DNA of 64,000 bases from Hyphomicrobiaceae bacterium (GCA_900298995.1 OMIC01000039.1:62001-126000); one strand, 5' to 3'; positions 52,231-62,587 are shown, counted from the stretch's first letter. Numbers and translations: made by a program. The notes: generated by a model not told the origin, from the sequence alone.

Positions 52231-54669
52231 ATGGATTTCCCCGTCGATCGGATCATTCCTGCACTTGCGGATGCGCTTGCGGCAAGTCCCTGCGCGCTGC
52301 TGGTTGCCGAACCTGGCGCGGGCAAGACCACGCGCGTGCCGCTGAAGCTTCTCGAACAGGCCTGGCTCGGGGGACGGAAGATCGTGATGCTCGAGCCGCG
52401 CCGGCTTGCCGCGCGCAACGCAGCCCATCGCATGGCAGACACGCTGGGCGAGGAGGTGGGGCAGACAGTCGGTTACACGGTCCGCCTCGATCGCAGTGTC
52501 TCTGCCCGGACCCGCATCGAGGTTGTGACCGAGGGCATTCTCACGCGCCGTCTGCAGTCGGACCCCGAGCTCAAGGGCACCGGCCTCGTGATCTTCGATG
52601 AATTCCACGAGCGCTCGCTCGATGCCGACCTCGGTCTGGCGCTCTGCCTCGACGTTCAGCGCGGCCTGCGGGAGGATCTGCGGATTCTCGTCATGTCCGC
52701 CACGCTGGATGCCGCGCGCGTGGCCTCCCATCTGGGCGGTGCTCCAGTGATCGCGGCGCCTGGCCGCGTCTTTCCGGTCGAAACCCGCCATCTCGACAAG
52801 ACCCAGCGGCAGACCCTGTCGGCGGATGCTCTGCGCGCGGTGCACCGCGCGCTGGACGAGACGGAGAAGAGCATTCTGGTGTTTCTGCCCGGCGAGGCGG
52901 AAATCCGCCGGACCGCGGATGCGCTCCTGGCGTCAGGTCTTCCGCATGGCACCGTCGTACATCCGCTCTATGGCGCGATGAGCTTTGCCGAACAGGACGC
53001 GGCGATCCGCCCCTCGCCCCCCGGTGAACGCAAGATCGTGTTGGCCACCACCATAGCTGAAACCAGCCTCACCATCGACGGCATCGGCGCCGTCATCGAT
53101 ACCGGCTTCAAGCGTGTGCCGCGGTTCGATCCAGCCTCTGGCATGACGGCACTCGAGACCGTGCGTGTGTCGCAGGCCTCGGCCGACCAGCGTCGCGGCC
53201 GCGCCGGCCGTCTTGGGCCCGGCGTCTGCTACCGGCTGTGGCCCGAGGCAGAAACCCGCGCCCTCAAGCCCCATGACGAACCGGAGATCTTCATCGCCGA
53301 TCTTGCACCCCTTGTCCTGGAACTCGCCGCCTGGGGCGTGAGCGATCCCCGGTCCCTGCCCTGGCTCGATCCGCCGCCCGCCGCGGCCTTTGCGCAGGCG
53401 CGCGACTTGCTCATGCGGCTGGAAGCACTCGATGCGCAGGGAAAGATCACCGCGATGGGCAAGGACATGGTGCGCCTGCCACTGCATCCGCGGCTTGCGC
53501 ACATGGTGATCCGGGGCCGCAGCGCGCGCGCTGCCGAGCTTGCCGCCCTTCTGTCCGAACGTGACGGCTTGCCGCGTGAAGCGGGTGCCGACATCACGGC
53601 GCGCCTTGCCGCCATCCGGGGCAGCCACCGCGACCGGATCCGCCAGACGGCAAAGCAGATCCGCCAGATTGCCGGTATCGGAGAGGATGACGGCGCGGAC
53701 GAAGTGGGCCCGGGCGTGCTCATTGCCCATGCCTTCCCGGACCGCGTCGCCCAGCGCCGTGGCGGCGACCGTCGCTATCGCCTGTCGGGCGGTGGTGGTG
53801 CCGTGCTGCCGGACCATGATGCACTGGTGACGCAGGAGTTTCTTGCGGTCGCCACGACCGACGGCGCGGCCGGCGACCAGAAGATCTTCCTCGCCGCGCC
53901 CCTGTCGCTGAAGGAAATCGAGACGCATTTCGCAGATCAGATCGACACCCGCGACGGTATCGTCTGGGACAGCCGGGCCCGGGCGGTGAGCGCGTCGAAG
54001 TCGCGCCGCCTCGGCGCACTGGTCCTGGAGGAGAAGCCCACCGTCAACTCCGACCCGGCGCTGATCGCAGCGGCAATGCTCGAGGGCGTGCGGGAGATGG
54101 GTCTCTCAAGCCTGCCATGGAGTGACGGCGCCAGGGCGCTTCGCGCCCGCGTAATGTTCCTGCGCCGTCTGTTCCCGGATGAGGGCTGGCCCGATCTCTC
54201 GGATGATGCGCTGCAGGCCGGGCTCGGCGACTGGCTGATGCCCTGGCTCGCGGGAGTCAGTCGCAAGGCTCATCTCGAACGGCTCGACATGCACCAGATC
54301 ATCCAGGGCATGATTCCCCATGAGCTTCAGCGCCGGATGGACCGCCTCGCCCCGCCGCGCGTCGAGGTGCCCTCGGGGGCCGATGTTCGCATCGACTACG
54401 AGACAGACGGCGACCCCGTGCTGCGCGTTCGTCTCCAGGAGATGTTCGGTCTGGCGCGCACGCCCGCCATCGCCGATGGAAGGAGCCCGCTGCGCATCGA
54501 GTTGCTTTCGCCCGCCGGGCGGCCGCTGGCCGTCACACAGTCGCTTGAAACCTTCTGGACCAACGGCTACCCCTCGGTGCGCGCCGACATGCGCGGCCGC
54601 TACCCGAAGCATTCCTGGCCTGAAGACCCCCTCAATACCGCTCCGGTGAAGCCCAGACGGTTGCGATAG
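52231..54669 (+). CDS. hrpB: ATP-dependent RNA helicase HrpB
   Basis: DEAH-type helicase of 812 residues. Motif I EPGAGKTTRVP, motif II DEFHERSLDADL, motif III SATL, motif VI QRRGRAGRLGPG, then the HA2/OB and C-terminal HrpB domain (PWSDGARALRARV, GRYPKHSWPEDP ending). The family is widespread but its cellular role is poorly defined. The ORF track frame starts 74 codons earlier inside the kinase. ATG 52231 with GAGGTGAGC fits the family N terminus. Confidence 0.94.
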   Translation: MDFPVDRIIPALADALAASPCALLVAEPGAGKTTRVPLKLLEQAWLGGRKIVMLEPRRLAARNAAHRMADTLGEEVGQTVGYTVRLDRSVSARTRIEVVTEGILTRRLQSDPELKGTGLVIFDEFHERSLDADLGLALCLDVQRGLREDLRILVMSATLDAARVASHLGGAPVIAAPGRVFPVETRHLDKTQRQTLSADALRAVHRALDETEKSILVFLPGEAEIRRTADALLASGLPHGTVVHPLYGAMSFAEQDAAIRPSPPGERKIVLATTIAETSLTIDGIGAVIDTGFKRVPRFDPASGMTALETVRVSQASADQRRGRAGRLGPGVCYRLWPEAETRALKPHDEPEIFIADLAPLVLELAAWGVSDPRSLPWLDPPPAAAFAQARDLLMRLEALDAQGKITAMGKDMVRLPLHPRLAHMVIRGRSARAAELAALLSERDGLPREAGADITARLAAIRGSHRDRIRQTAKQIRQIAGIGEDDGADEVGPGVLIAHAFPDRVAQRRGGDRRYRLSGGGGAVLPDHDALVTQEFLAVATTDGAAGDQKIFLAAPLSLKEIETHFADQIDTRDGIVWDSRARAVSASKSRRLGALVLEEKPTVNSDPALIAAAMLEGVREMGLSSLPWSDGARALRARVMFLRRLFPDEGWPDLSDDALQAGLGDWLMPWLAGVSRKAHLERLDMHQIIQGMIPHELQRRMDRLAPPRVEVPSGADVRIDYETDGDPVLRVRLQEMFGLARTPAIADGRSPLRIELLSPAGRPLAVTQSLETFWTNGYPSVRADMRGRYPKHSWPEDPLNTAPVKPRRLR

Positions 54670-54680
54670 GCGACAGTGAT

Positions 54681-54709
54681 CTCCCGCCAAGGCTTGACCT
54701 TGCGGGAGG
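54681..54709 (+). promoter_or_regulatory. hairpin covering a Shine-Dalgarno-like sequence upstream of lepA
   Basis: CTCCCGCCAAGG and CCTTGCGGGAG pair over eleven bases with one bulged C and a CTTGA loop. The right arm contains GGGAG, the only strong ribosome-site-like sequence before lepA. A second small hairpin (GCGGTG-CCAAA-CACCGC) follows at 54710-54726. It may act as a terminator for hrpB or restrict lepA translation. Confidence 0.5.
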
Positions 54710-54733
54710 GCGGTGCCAAACACCGCGCCAACC

Positions 54734-56536
<1,803 letters not shown>

Positions 56537-56567
56537 CGCCTGATCCTGCTTGTGCCTGGCCGCGTAG

Positions 56568-56584
56568 TTTGGAATAATTCTAAA
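56568..56584. promoter_or_regulatory. iron-control element (Irr box) upstream of mbfA
   Basis: TTTGGAA-TAA-TTCTAAA is a palindrome with one mismatched position and fits the ICE consensus TTTAGAA-N3-TTCTAAA bound by the heme-dependent regulator Irr in Rhizobiales. It lies 28 bases before the mbfA start, where Irr is known to repress mbfA in iron-limited cells. Confidence 0.78.
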
Positions 56585-56612
56585 TTCATGCCGCCACGGG
56601 GGTTCTGTTGTC

Positions 56613-57569
56613 TTGAAAACCTTCTCCGACCTCACCGAACAGGAACTCCTTGCCCTGGCGATTTCCAGCGAGGATGACGATGCGCGGGCCTATGCGGGAT
56701 TCGCCCATTCGCTGATGGATACCTATCCCGCCTCCGCCAAGGTCTTCATGGAAATGGCCGAGGAGGAGCATGAACACCGCCGCTCCCTCACCGAGCTCTA
56801 TCGCGGCAAGTTCGGCGATTTCATTCCCCTCATCCGCCGTTCCGACGTGCAGGGCTTCGTGCGCCACAAGCCGGCCTGGACCATTGGGAAAATGAACATC
56901 GAGGAGATGCGTCAGCGCGCCGAGGTGATCGAGCTCGAAAACTATCGCTTCTACAAGCAGGCTGCCGAACGCTCGCAGGACCCGCAGGTGAAGAAGCTGC
57001 TGCTCGAACTCGCCGAGGCCGAGAAAGGACATGAGTCGATTGCCGTCAAGCTGGGCCTCACCCATCTCACGGCCGATGCCAAGCTCGAAGAGGGTGAGGC
57101 CAAGCGCCGCCTGTTCCTGTTGCAGGTGATCCAGCCCGGTCTTGTCGGCCTCATGGATGGATCGGTTTCAACGCTGGCGCCTCTGTTCGCGGCGGCCTTC
57201 GCCACCGGAAATACCTGGGAGACCTTTCTCGTCGGACTAGCCGCTTCGCTGGGTGCTGGCATTTCCATGGGCCTTGCCGAGGGTCTTTCGGACGACGGCA
57301 AGCTTACGGGGCGTGGCCATCCGCTGATCCGCGGCCTTGCGGCCGGCATCATGACGGCGGTCGGAGGGCTCGGCCACGCGCTCCCCTATCTCATCCCGCA
57401 TTTCATGCTTGCCACCTGGATTGCCATTGCGGTCGTGTTCTGCGAGTTGTGGGTCATTTCCTGGATCCGCTACAAATACATGGACACCCCATTTCTCCGG
57501 GCTTCCATGCAGGTGGCGGTTGGTGGCTTCCTAGTGTTCCTCACAGGAATTCTGATCGGCAGCGCCTGA
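56613..57569 (+). CDS. mbfA: membrane-bound ferritin with VIT1-like transporter domain
   Basis: Iron exporter/storage hybrid. Residues 1-145 form a ferritin-like (rubrerythrin) four-helix domain with the diiron ligand pattern (EEEHEHRRS and ELENYRFYK plus EAEKGHE), followed by a VIT1/CCC1 transmembrane domain (about 160-318, DGSVSTLAPLFAAAFAT and SMGLAEGLSDDGK). This is the MbfA architecture that exports ferrous iron in Rhizobiales. The start is a TTG with GGGGG upstream, and an Irr-type box lies just before it. Confidence 0.93.
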   Translation: MKTFSDLTEQELLALAISSEDDDARAYAGFAHSLMDTYPASAKVFMEMAEEEHEHRRSLTELYRGKFGDFIPLIRRSDVQGFVRHKPAWTIGKMNIEEMRQRAEVIELENYRFYKQAAERSQDPQVKKLLLELAEAEKGHESIAVKLGLTHLTADAKLEEGEAKRRLFLLQVIQPGLVGLMDGSVSTLAPLFAAAFATGNTWETFLVGLAASLGAGISMGLAEGLSDDGKLTGRGHPLIRGLAAGIMTAVGGLGHALPYLIPHFMLATWIAIAVVFCELWVISWIRYKYMDTPFLRASMQVAVGGFLVFLTGILIGSA

Positions 57570-57574
57570 GCCGG

Positions 57575-58417
57575 TCAGGCGAGCCGGATCAGCACCGCCC
57601 CGGCAACGATCAGCAGGGCGCCACCCAGGCGGATCAGGCTGACGTTCTCATTGAGGATCTTTGCCGAGAGCAGCATGACCACGAGAATGCTCGTCTCGCG
57701 CAGCGCCGCCACGCTGGCAATCGGAGCCTTGGTCATGGCCCAGATGGCGATCCAGTAGGCCGCACCCGAGAGCAGTGCGGCGAGCAGGCCTGTCTTCCAG
57801 TAGGGCGCCACCTGGCGGAACACGCCGGGCCCCCGGAGCGTGAGAGCAGTCGCCGACAGGAACAGGGCGTCGAAGATGAAGACCATGCCGGTATAGGCCG
57901 AGGGCTGTCCCGACACCCGTCCGCCCATGCCGTCGATGATCGTATAGGCGGCAATGAACACGGATGTCCCGATGGCGAAGAACAGCGTCAGCCCGTCGAG
58001 GCGCAATCCCCTGCGGCCGATCAGGCTGATGACCCAGATCCCGGCGACGAGGATGGCAACACCTGCACCCCCCATGGCGCTGATGTCCTCGTGCATCAGG
58101 CCCCAGGTGACGGCCAGTGTGAGCAGGGGAGCCGCTCCCCGGGCGATCGGATAGACCTGGCTCAGGTCGCCGGTGCGGTAGCTGCGCGCCAGGAACAGAT
58201 TGTAGCCCAGATGCAGCAGGCCGGATGTCACCGCATAGGGCAGGCTGGCGACCGACGGCAGCGGGAAGGCCAGCAGCATCAGCAGACCTGCGCCACCCAT
58301 GAAGGCCTGGATCAGCAGAAGGGCGAGGAAGCGGTCAAGCTCAAGCTTGATCAGCACGTTCCAGCCGGCATGCATGGCCGCCGCGGCCAGCACGGCGAGA
58401 AAGACGGGAAGTTCCAA
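57575..58417 (-). CDS. EamA-family (DMT superfamily) transporter
   Basis: A 280-residue ten-helix protein, two EamA repeats, of the DMT superfamily. It is convergent with mbfA with only five bases between the stops. Nothing in sequence reveals its substrate. It lies 54 bases beyond the end of the pilus genes on the same strand (stop 58472), with an ACCCGGC/GCCGGGT hairpin (58433-58455) between. Confidence 0.88.
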   Translation of the reverse strand: MELPVFLAVLAAAAMHAGWNVLIKLELDRFLALLLIQAFMGGAGLLMLLAFPLPSVASLPYAVTSGLLHLGYNLFLARSYRTGDLSQVYPIARGAAPLLTLAVTWGLMHEDISAMGGAGVAILVAGIWVISLIGRRGLRLDGLTLFFAIGTSVFIAAYTIIDGMGGRVSGQPSAYTGMVFIFDALFLSATALTLRGPGVFRQVAPYWKTGLLAALLSGAAYWIAIWAMTKAPIASVAALRETSILVVMLLSAKILNENVSLIRLGGALLIVAGAVLIRLA

Positions 58418-58471
58418 GATACTCGCTCCCGTACCCGGCTTAGCGCAGGCCGGGTCCAGCCGCCAGCTGGT

Positions 58472-59029
58472 TCAGCAGCCGCTGCAGGCGATGGTGTCCG
58501 AGATGCGGGGGCGCAGCGCCATCTGTTCGGTGATGGTGATGGAAGTGAAGCCCAGGATATTGGCACCCATGAAGGTCACGACCGGTGGTGCGTAGCTGGT
58601 GCAGGCAACCGCCAACACGACATCCTGACCATTATCCACAAGAGTGCTCAGCGTGCTTGTGTCGATAGCGCAGGCGGCGGTCCCGCCGGCCGAACTCCGC
58701 GACCATTGCTGGGTCATCGTTTGGCCGTTCTTGCGAAAGGCATAGACAGACATCCGCACGTCGGCCGCGTTGATCGGCCGGATCGCCAGCCCGGCGGCCG
58801 TGAAATAGTCGTCGATGGCGGAGCTGGTGACCGTCCCGTCATTGCGGGCCACGAGGTCGCCCGTGAGATTGCTCGCTGTCACAATCCTGTTCAGGGTCGC
58901 GACATAGTCGGCGACATTGACGACGCCGAAGAACAGCAGGATCAGGATCGGGAAGGTGATCGCCGCCTCGATGGCGGCCACACCCGACTGATCGGCGCCA
59001 AAGCGTCTGACCGCAGAATCCCACAGCAT
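58472..59029 (-). CDS. TadE-like minor pilin/pseudopilin
   Basis: A 185-residue protein with a short basic N terminus, the pseudopilin-like motif SGVAAIEAAITFPILILLFFGVV (a glycine then a glutamate five residues on, leading a hydrophobic helix) and a C-terminal extracellular region with four cysteines (TAACAID, AVACTS, TIACSGC). This fits TadE family pilus-assembly proteins. The start overlaps the stop of the upstream TadE-like gene by one base. Confidence 0.85.
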   Translation of the reverse strand: MLWDSAVRRFGADQSGVAAIEAAITFPILILLFFGVVNVADYVATLNRIVTASNLTGDLVARNDGTVTSSAIDDYFTAAGLAIRPINAADVRMSVYAFRKNGQTMTQQWSRSSAGGTAACAIDTSTLSTLVDNGQDVVLAVACTSYAPPVVTFMGANILGFTSITITEQMALRPRISDTIACSGC

Positions 59030-59565
59030 CAGAATGGCTCGTTCATGAACACGGTGAGACCGTAGATCCGCCGCGAATCAGTCTTGCCCGACAGGTTGCT
59101 GAACACGCCGAGGAAGGGGAAGACAAAGGACCAGTCGAAGGTCGCCACCACCGAGCCCCGCCTGGAGGATCCTCCGGGCTGGTAGGTCGAGGTGTAGGTA
59201 CCGACGCCATTCGCCGGGCCCACGGCAATGGGCTGGGGCATCACGGTTGCCAGTGCTGTGAAACTGTCCGCGTTCCGTACGTCGATATTGATGGCTGCGG
59301 CACAGTTGCTGATCAGCACGACACGGCTGCACAGGAGAGACCTGAAAGCCGACTCATCCAGGATCGGTGTCCCGTCAGCCTGTGTCACTGCACCCGTCCG
59401 GATCTGGCGGGTGGCGGTCTCCACGGCGTGCTGCAGTTCGAATTGCGCGACCAGCATGATGCTGATCTCGATGATGGCTCCCAGCAGAATGATGAGGGGC
59501 ATCGCCACCAGCGCGAACTCGATGGCTGCGGCGCCGCTCTCTGAACGACGGGCGTGCTTTTGCAT
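59029..59565 (-). CDS. TadE-like minor pilin/pseudopilin
   Basis: A 178-residue protein with the same layout as its neighbour: basic MQKHARRSESGAAAIEFALVAMPLIILLGAIIEI, where the glycine-glutamate spacing matches prepilin peptidase sites. The extracellular part has two cysteines (LLCSRV, SNCAA). ATG 59565 (GAGG upstream) is 16 codons inside the track frame. Together the two genes probably supply minor pilins for the Tad pilus made by the adjacent cpa genes. Confidence 0.87.
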   Translation of the reverse strand: MQKHARRSESGAAAIEFALVAMPLIILLGAIIEISIMLVAQFELQHAVETATRQIRTGAVTQADGTPILDESAFRSLLCSRVVLISNCAAAINIDVRNADSFTALATVMPQPIAVGPANGVGTYTSTYQPGGSSRRGSVVATFDWSFVFPFLGVFSNLSGKTDSRRIYGLTVFMNEPF

Positions 59566-59641
59566 TGATGACCTCACGCCGGATAGAATAGGCGGGGCGG
59601 GCTCATTTTGCAATCAAAGGTCACATGCCGTTGGTCCGGCG

Positions 59642-60148
59642 TCAGGGTGCCGCTGGCGCCGGTGTCCGGGACAGCAGAAGGTCCTCGCCAAGAGCCTGCG
59701 AGGTGGCCAGGGCCGTCTTCGAGTTCATCTGGTCGACGAAACCCTTGAAGAACAATTCGTTGTCGCCGATGCGCAAGATGGGCTCGCAGTCCGCGGGACA
59801 GGCGTAGGTGAAACGGCCATCGGGCGTGAACATGGCGAGGCTGTCGGAATCGGCGTAGGACACATGCACGAGGTAGTCGACCATTGACTTGCCTGCGGCA
59901 TCGAGCACGAGGATGTTGGTGAGGCCCGGTCCCCGCGCATGCAGGAAGATGGAGCGTCCCTCGAGTGTGGCGTCGGCGATGCTCGGGTTGCCGACCACCA
60001 CCGTTCCGGGATCCGACGGCAACTGGATGATCTGCGACTGATCGGCCGTAAGCACCAGTTTCTCGGACGCAACTGCCCCATGAAGCGCTCCGAGCCACAA
60101 TCCGACAGACATGGCCGCAAGACTCAGAATACGGATTTGGTGTCTCAT
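59642..60148 (-). CDS. pilus-formation N-domain protein (secretin N-domain relative)
   Basis: A 168-residue periplasmic protein with a signal peptide (HQIRILSLAAMSVGLWLGALHGAVA). The mature part matches the short N-terminal pilus domain found at the start of CpaC secretins: LTADQSQIIQLPSDPGTVVVGNPSIADATLEGRSIFLHARGPGLTNILVLD. A pair of cysteines (YACPADCEP) follows, then a tail absent from secretins. It resembles a stand-alone copy of the CpaC N-domain and may be an accessory of the secretin. It faces the flp control region. Confidence 0.8.
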   Translation of the reverse strand: MRHQIRILSLAAMSVGLWLGALHGAVASEKLVLTADQSQIIQLPSDPGTVVVGNPSIADATLEGRSIFLHARGPGLTNILVLDAAGKSMVDYLVHVSYADSDSLAMFTPDGRFTYACPADCEPILRIGDNELFFKGFVDQMNSKTALATSQALGEDLLLSRTPAPAAP

Positions 60149-60196
60149 GGTGGATCGGCTCCGGAATGACCAGTGTGTCGTGGCTTCAAGGCACAT

Positions 60197-60679
60197 CTGC
60201 CTGACAATGTTACGAGACTGGTGAATCTTCCCTTAAAGGTGTTCATTTGACAAGATGTTGCCAATGATGGAAATCACAAGTATTTCATGATTGCATTCTG
60301 GTATAGAGACATAAATACTGTTTCTCTGAAATACAAATCTCAAATAAATCATGAGATACGCAAGTCAAACAGATTTATTTTAGAACATATACTTGTAAAT
60401 CTTGCAAACCCGAACGGTTTTTCCAGATTGTTTGAATTGAATTCTAGGTTTTCTCCCTGAGCTCTACTAAAGATTTAAGAAAATCACGGCTTTTCTACCA
60501 TTAATTGTAGGTGATTCATCAAATCTACAATTGTTTTCAACTTCGGCGCTCCATGGGGGTTGACCCCGGATTTACCGGCCATTAAATCGACGCATTGAAA
60601 ATGCTACCTACAGTTCCAGATCACCGGTGTGGTTCGGATCTCAGAGTTCGTGTCGTAGAAACATCAACGGAGAAACATC
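60197..60679. promoter_or_regulatory. AT-rich control region between the pil-N gene and flp, with nested inverted repeats
   Basis: About 480 bases with no gene, much more AT-rich than the rest of the window. Contains AATTGTAG-N14-CTACAATT (60503-60532), GTATTTCA/TGAAATAC arms at 60280-60334, ATCTCA/TGAGAT at 337-357 of this stretch's 60300s, a GGGGT-TG-ACCCC palindrome near 60556, and TTTA-N7-TTAA (60571-60585), a near-match to the CtrA box TTAA-N7-TTAA, just before flp. It probably carries the flp promoter and that of the divergent gene. Confidence 0.65.
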
Positions 60680-60859
60680 ATGATGAACCTCAAGCGCTTC
60701 CTGAAGGATGAGTCCGGTGCCACGGCCATTGAATATGGCCTGATCGCTGCGCTCGTTGCCGTGGCGATCATTGGGGCTGTAACGGCGCTCGGCACCTCAT
60801 TGATAGGTTTGTTTGACGGCATTTCTGCGGAACTTGACGGGGCGACACCCACACAGTAG
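60680..60859 (+). CDS. flp: Flp-type type IVb pilin
   Basis: A 59-residue prepilin, too short for the ORF track: MMNLKRFLKDESGATAIEYGLIAALVAVAIIG... It has a basic leader, a G-ATAIEY prepilin peptidase site with the glutamate at position +5, and one hydrophobic helix. CpaA downstream would process it, and the mature pilin would be secreted through CpaC. CGGAGAA precedes the first of two ATGs. The gene follows the AT-rich control region. Confidence 0.92.
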   Translation: MMNLKRFLKDESGATAIEYGLIAALVAVAIIGAVTALGTSLIGLFDGISAELDGATPTQ

Positions 60860-60902
60860 TGACCAGCGGCACAACCGCATAATTTGCGCAGTACTTCAAT
60901 GG

Positions 60903-61133
60903 ATGCGTCGGGGCTTGCCAGCCTCCCGGCGCGTCCTTTCGTTGGTTATCCGCGGAGACCGGGGCACAGTTTTAATGGAGTGCGAACTCCTCTAATCCTT
61001 CGTGGCCGTCGTGATTGCAGCGGCGGCACTGCAAATCGGCGCGAGCTTGAATGCCACTCTCCGCAGCATTCCAGATGGCGTGTGTCGGCGTGGCCGCTGG
61101 CCTTGTGGTTTCGCGCAAGTTGATTGTGTTTGA
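60903..61133 (+). pseudogene. degenerate second Flp-like pilin with in-frame TAA
   Basis: A continuous frame between flp and cpaA reads ...VIRGDRGTVLMECELL-stop-SFVAVVIAAAALQIGASLNATLRSIPDGV.... It aligns without gaps to flp from the processing site (G then E five residues on) through the helix (VAV, I, A, G-SL, I), about 12 identities in 37. The TAA at 60993-60995 sits where flp has an alanine. The ORF track shows only the piece before the stop (60813-60995). The C-terminal tail is longer and less pilin-like. I read it as a decayed duplicate of the pilin gene. Confidence 0.65.
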
Positions 61134-61141
61134 GTCTCACC

Positions 61142-61666
61142 ATGGTTGATCAAACAGCGCTTCCAGTGGCTCTCTCGGCCTTTCTGTTCCCCTGTCTGAT
61201 GATCGTTGCCGGGGCAGGCGATGTTCTGAGCATGCGGATCCCGAACTGGCTTACCGTAATGGTCGCTGTGATGTTCCTGCCGTTTGCCCTGTGGGCGGGT
61301 CTTCCGCCAACTGTCCTCCTCATTCATGTCGCGACCGGCATCGCTGCGCTGGCAGGCGGATTTCTGCTGTTCTCGTTGGGTGTCATCGGAGGCGGCGATG
61401 CCAAGCTGCTCTCGGCGGGGGCTGTCTGGTTCGGCTTTCCGGGGATTCTTGCGTTTCTCGTCTATACGGCGCTGGCAGGGGGGGTACTGGCCGTTGCCGT
61501 TTCCCTGTGGTCGGCGCTCCGTATCGAGGCAGAGGTCCATGAACTGGACCGGCGTGGCGTCTTCCGGAGCATAATGCCGGAAGTTCCCTACGGATTTGCG
61601 CTCGCGGCCGGCGCCATTCTTGCCTCACCGTCCGCCGGCTGGTGGATGGCTGCCGGACCGGCCTGA
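61142..61666 (+). CDS. cpaA: prepilin peptidase CpaA/TadV
   Basis: Aspartate protease of the type IV prepilin peptidase family that cleaves the Flp leader. The 174-residue membrane protein has about five helices and the two aspartate motifs, one in GDVLSMRIPN and one as GGGDAKLL. ATG 61142 is used rather than the GTG six codons earlier in the track. It lies eight bases after the decayed pilin frame. Confidence 0.92.
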   Translation: MVDQTALPVALSAFLFPCLMIVAGAGDVLSMRIPNWLTVMVAVMFLPFALWAGLPPTVLLIHVATGIAALAGGFLLFSLGVIGGGDAKLLSAGAVWFGFPGILAFLVYTALAGGVLAVAVSLWSALRIEAEVHELDRRGVFRSIMPEVPYGFALAAGAILASPSAGWWMAAGPA

Positions 61667-61684
61667 CGGCAGATTGTTTTATAG

Positions 61685-61699
61685 TTAACGCAAATTTAT
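61685..61699 (+). promoter_or_regulatory. CtrA-like half box upstream of cpaB
   Basis: TTAACGCAAATTTAT reads TTAA-N7-TTAT, one base from the CtrA recognition sequence TTAA-N7-TTAA. It is in the 90-base gap before cpaB, which is AT-rich, so cpaB may have its own promoter. Caulobacter pilus genes are known CtrA targets. Confidence 0.4.
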
Positions 61700-61756
61700 A
61701 TATTACACTCCAAAGTCGCGTATTGAGACACGCATGTGGAGTGAGGGAATCAGTCG

Positions 61757-62587
61757 ATGAACAGGGCCCGGCTACTAATTCTGGTGGTGGCCATCGTGGC
61801 GGCGCTGCTGGCGGCCTATCTCGCCAGGGGTCTGCTCAAGAGCCGTCCGGAACCGCAGGTCGGACAGATCACGGCGCCCGTCGTCGTCGACACGACCCCC
61901 ATGACGGAAGTGCTCGTGGCTGCCAAGAACCTCAACAAGGGCGAGACGATGGGTGACTTTGCCCTGGAGTGGAAGTCTTGGCCGCGCAGTGCGGTTGCAC
62001 CGGGGATGATCACCCGTGGCGAAACCCCCAACGCCGTCAAGGATCTGGAGGGCGCGCGCGCCCGGCTGCCCATCTATTCGGGCGAGCCGATCCTGAATTC
62101 CAAGGTGGTGAAGCCTGGCGACCGCGGTTTCATGAGCGCCATCCTGCCCGAGGGGATGCGCGCGGTGTCGGTTGGCATTTCCGACCGGACGGCGGCGAGC
62201 GGCTTCATTCTGCCGGATGACCGCGTCGATGTGATCCTGACGCGCCGCAGCAACGCATACGCAGGCGGACGCAATGTGAACAGCGAGACGGTTCTCTCGA
62301 ACGTTCGGGTGCTCGCCATCAACCAGACCCTCCGCGAGGAAGACGGCAAGCCCGCCATACCCGATGGCCGGACAGCCGTCCTCGAACTCGAACCCAAACA
62401 GGCCGAGGTCATGGCGAAGATCGAATCGGCCGGCGAGGTCTCCCTCGCGTTGCGATCGCTCGCCGATGACACCACCGGAGATCAGCGGCCCATACTGTCG
62501 GAAGCCTACAGGACTGGCCGCAGCTCAGCCGCCGGCGGACCGCTGGTGGTGCGCTACGGCCTCGAACGATTGATCACCAACCGGTGA
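61757..62587 (+). CDS. cpaB: Flp pilus assembly protein CpaB/RcpC
   Basis: A 276-residue protein anchored by an N-terminal helix (RLLILVVAIVAALLAAYLARGL). An SAF-type domain follows (about 48-115, EVLVAAKNLNKGETMGDFALEW) and a C-terminal RcpC domain with AVSVGISDRTAASGFILPDDRVDVILT. Such proteins support the secretin in the periplasm. It leads cpaC by nine bases. Confidence 0.93.
   Translation: MNRARLLILVVAIVAALLAAYLARGLLKSRPEPQVGQITAPVVVDTTPMTEVLVAAKNLNKGETMGDFALEWKSWPRSAVAPGMITRGETPNAVKDLEGARARLPIYSGEPILNSKVVKPGDRGFMSAILPEGMRAVSVGISDRTAASGFILPDDRVDVILTRRSNAYAGGRNVNSETVLSNVRVLAINQTLREEDGKPAIPDGRTAVLELEPKQAEVMAKIESAGEVSLALRSLADDTTGDQRPILSEAYRTGRSSAAGGPLVVRYGLERLITNR

Noticed and set aside
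57449-59065. 538-codon plus-strand frame antisense to DMT and TadE-like genes
   Set aside because: Composition is Gln/His/Arg-rich shadow; the minus-strand genes have family motifs and ribosome sites.
60664-60852. 62-codon minus-strand ORF over flp
   Set aside because: The plus-strand pilin has a clear processing site and ribosome site; this frame has neither.
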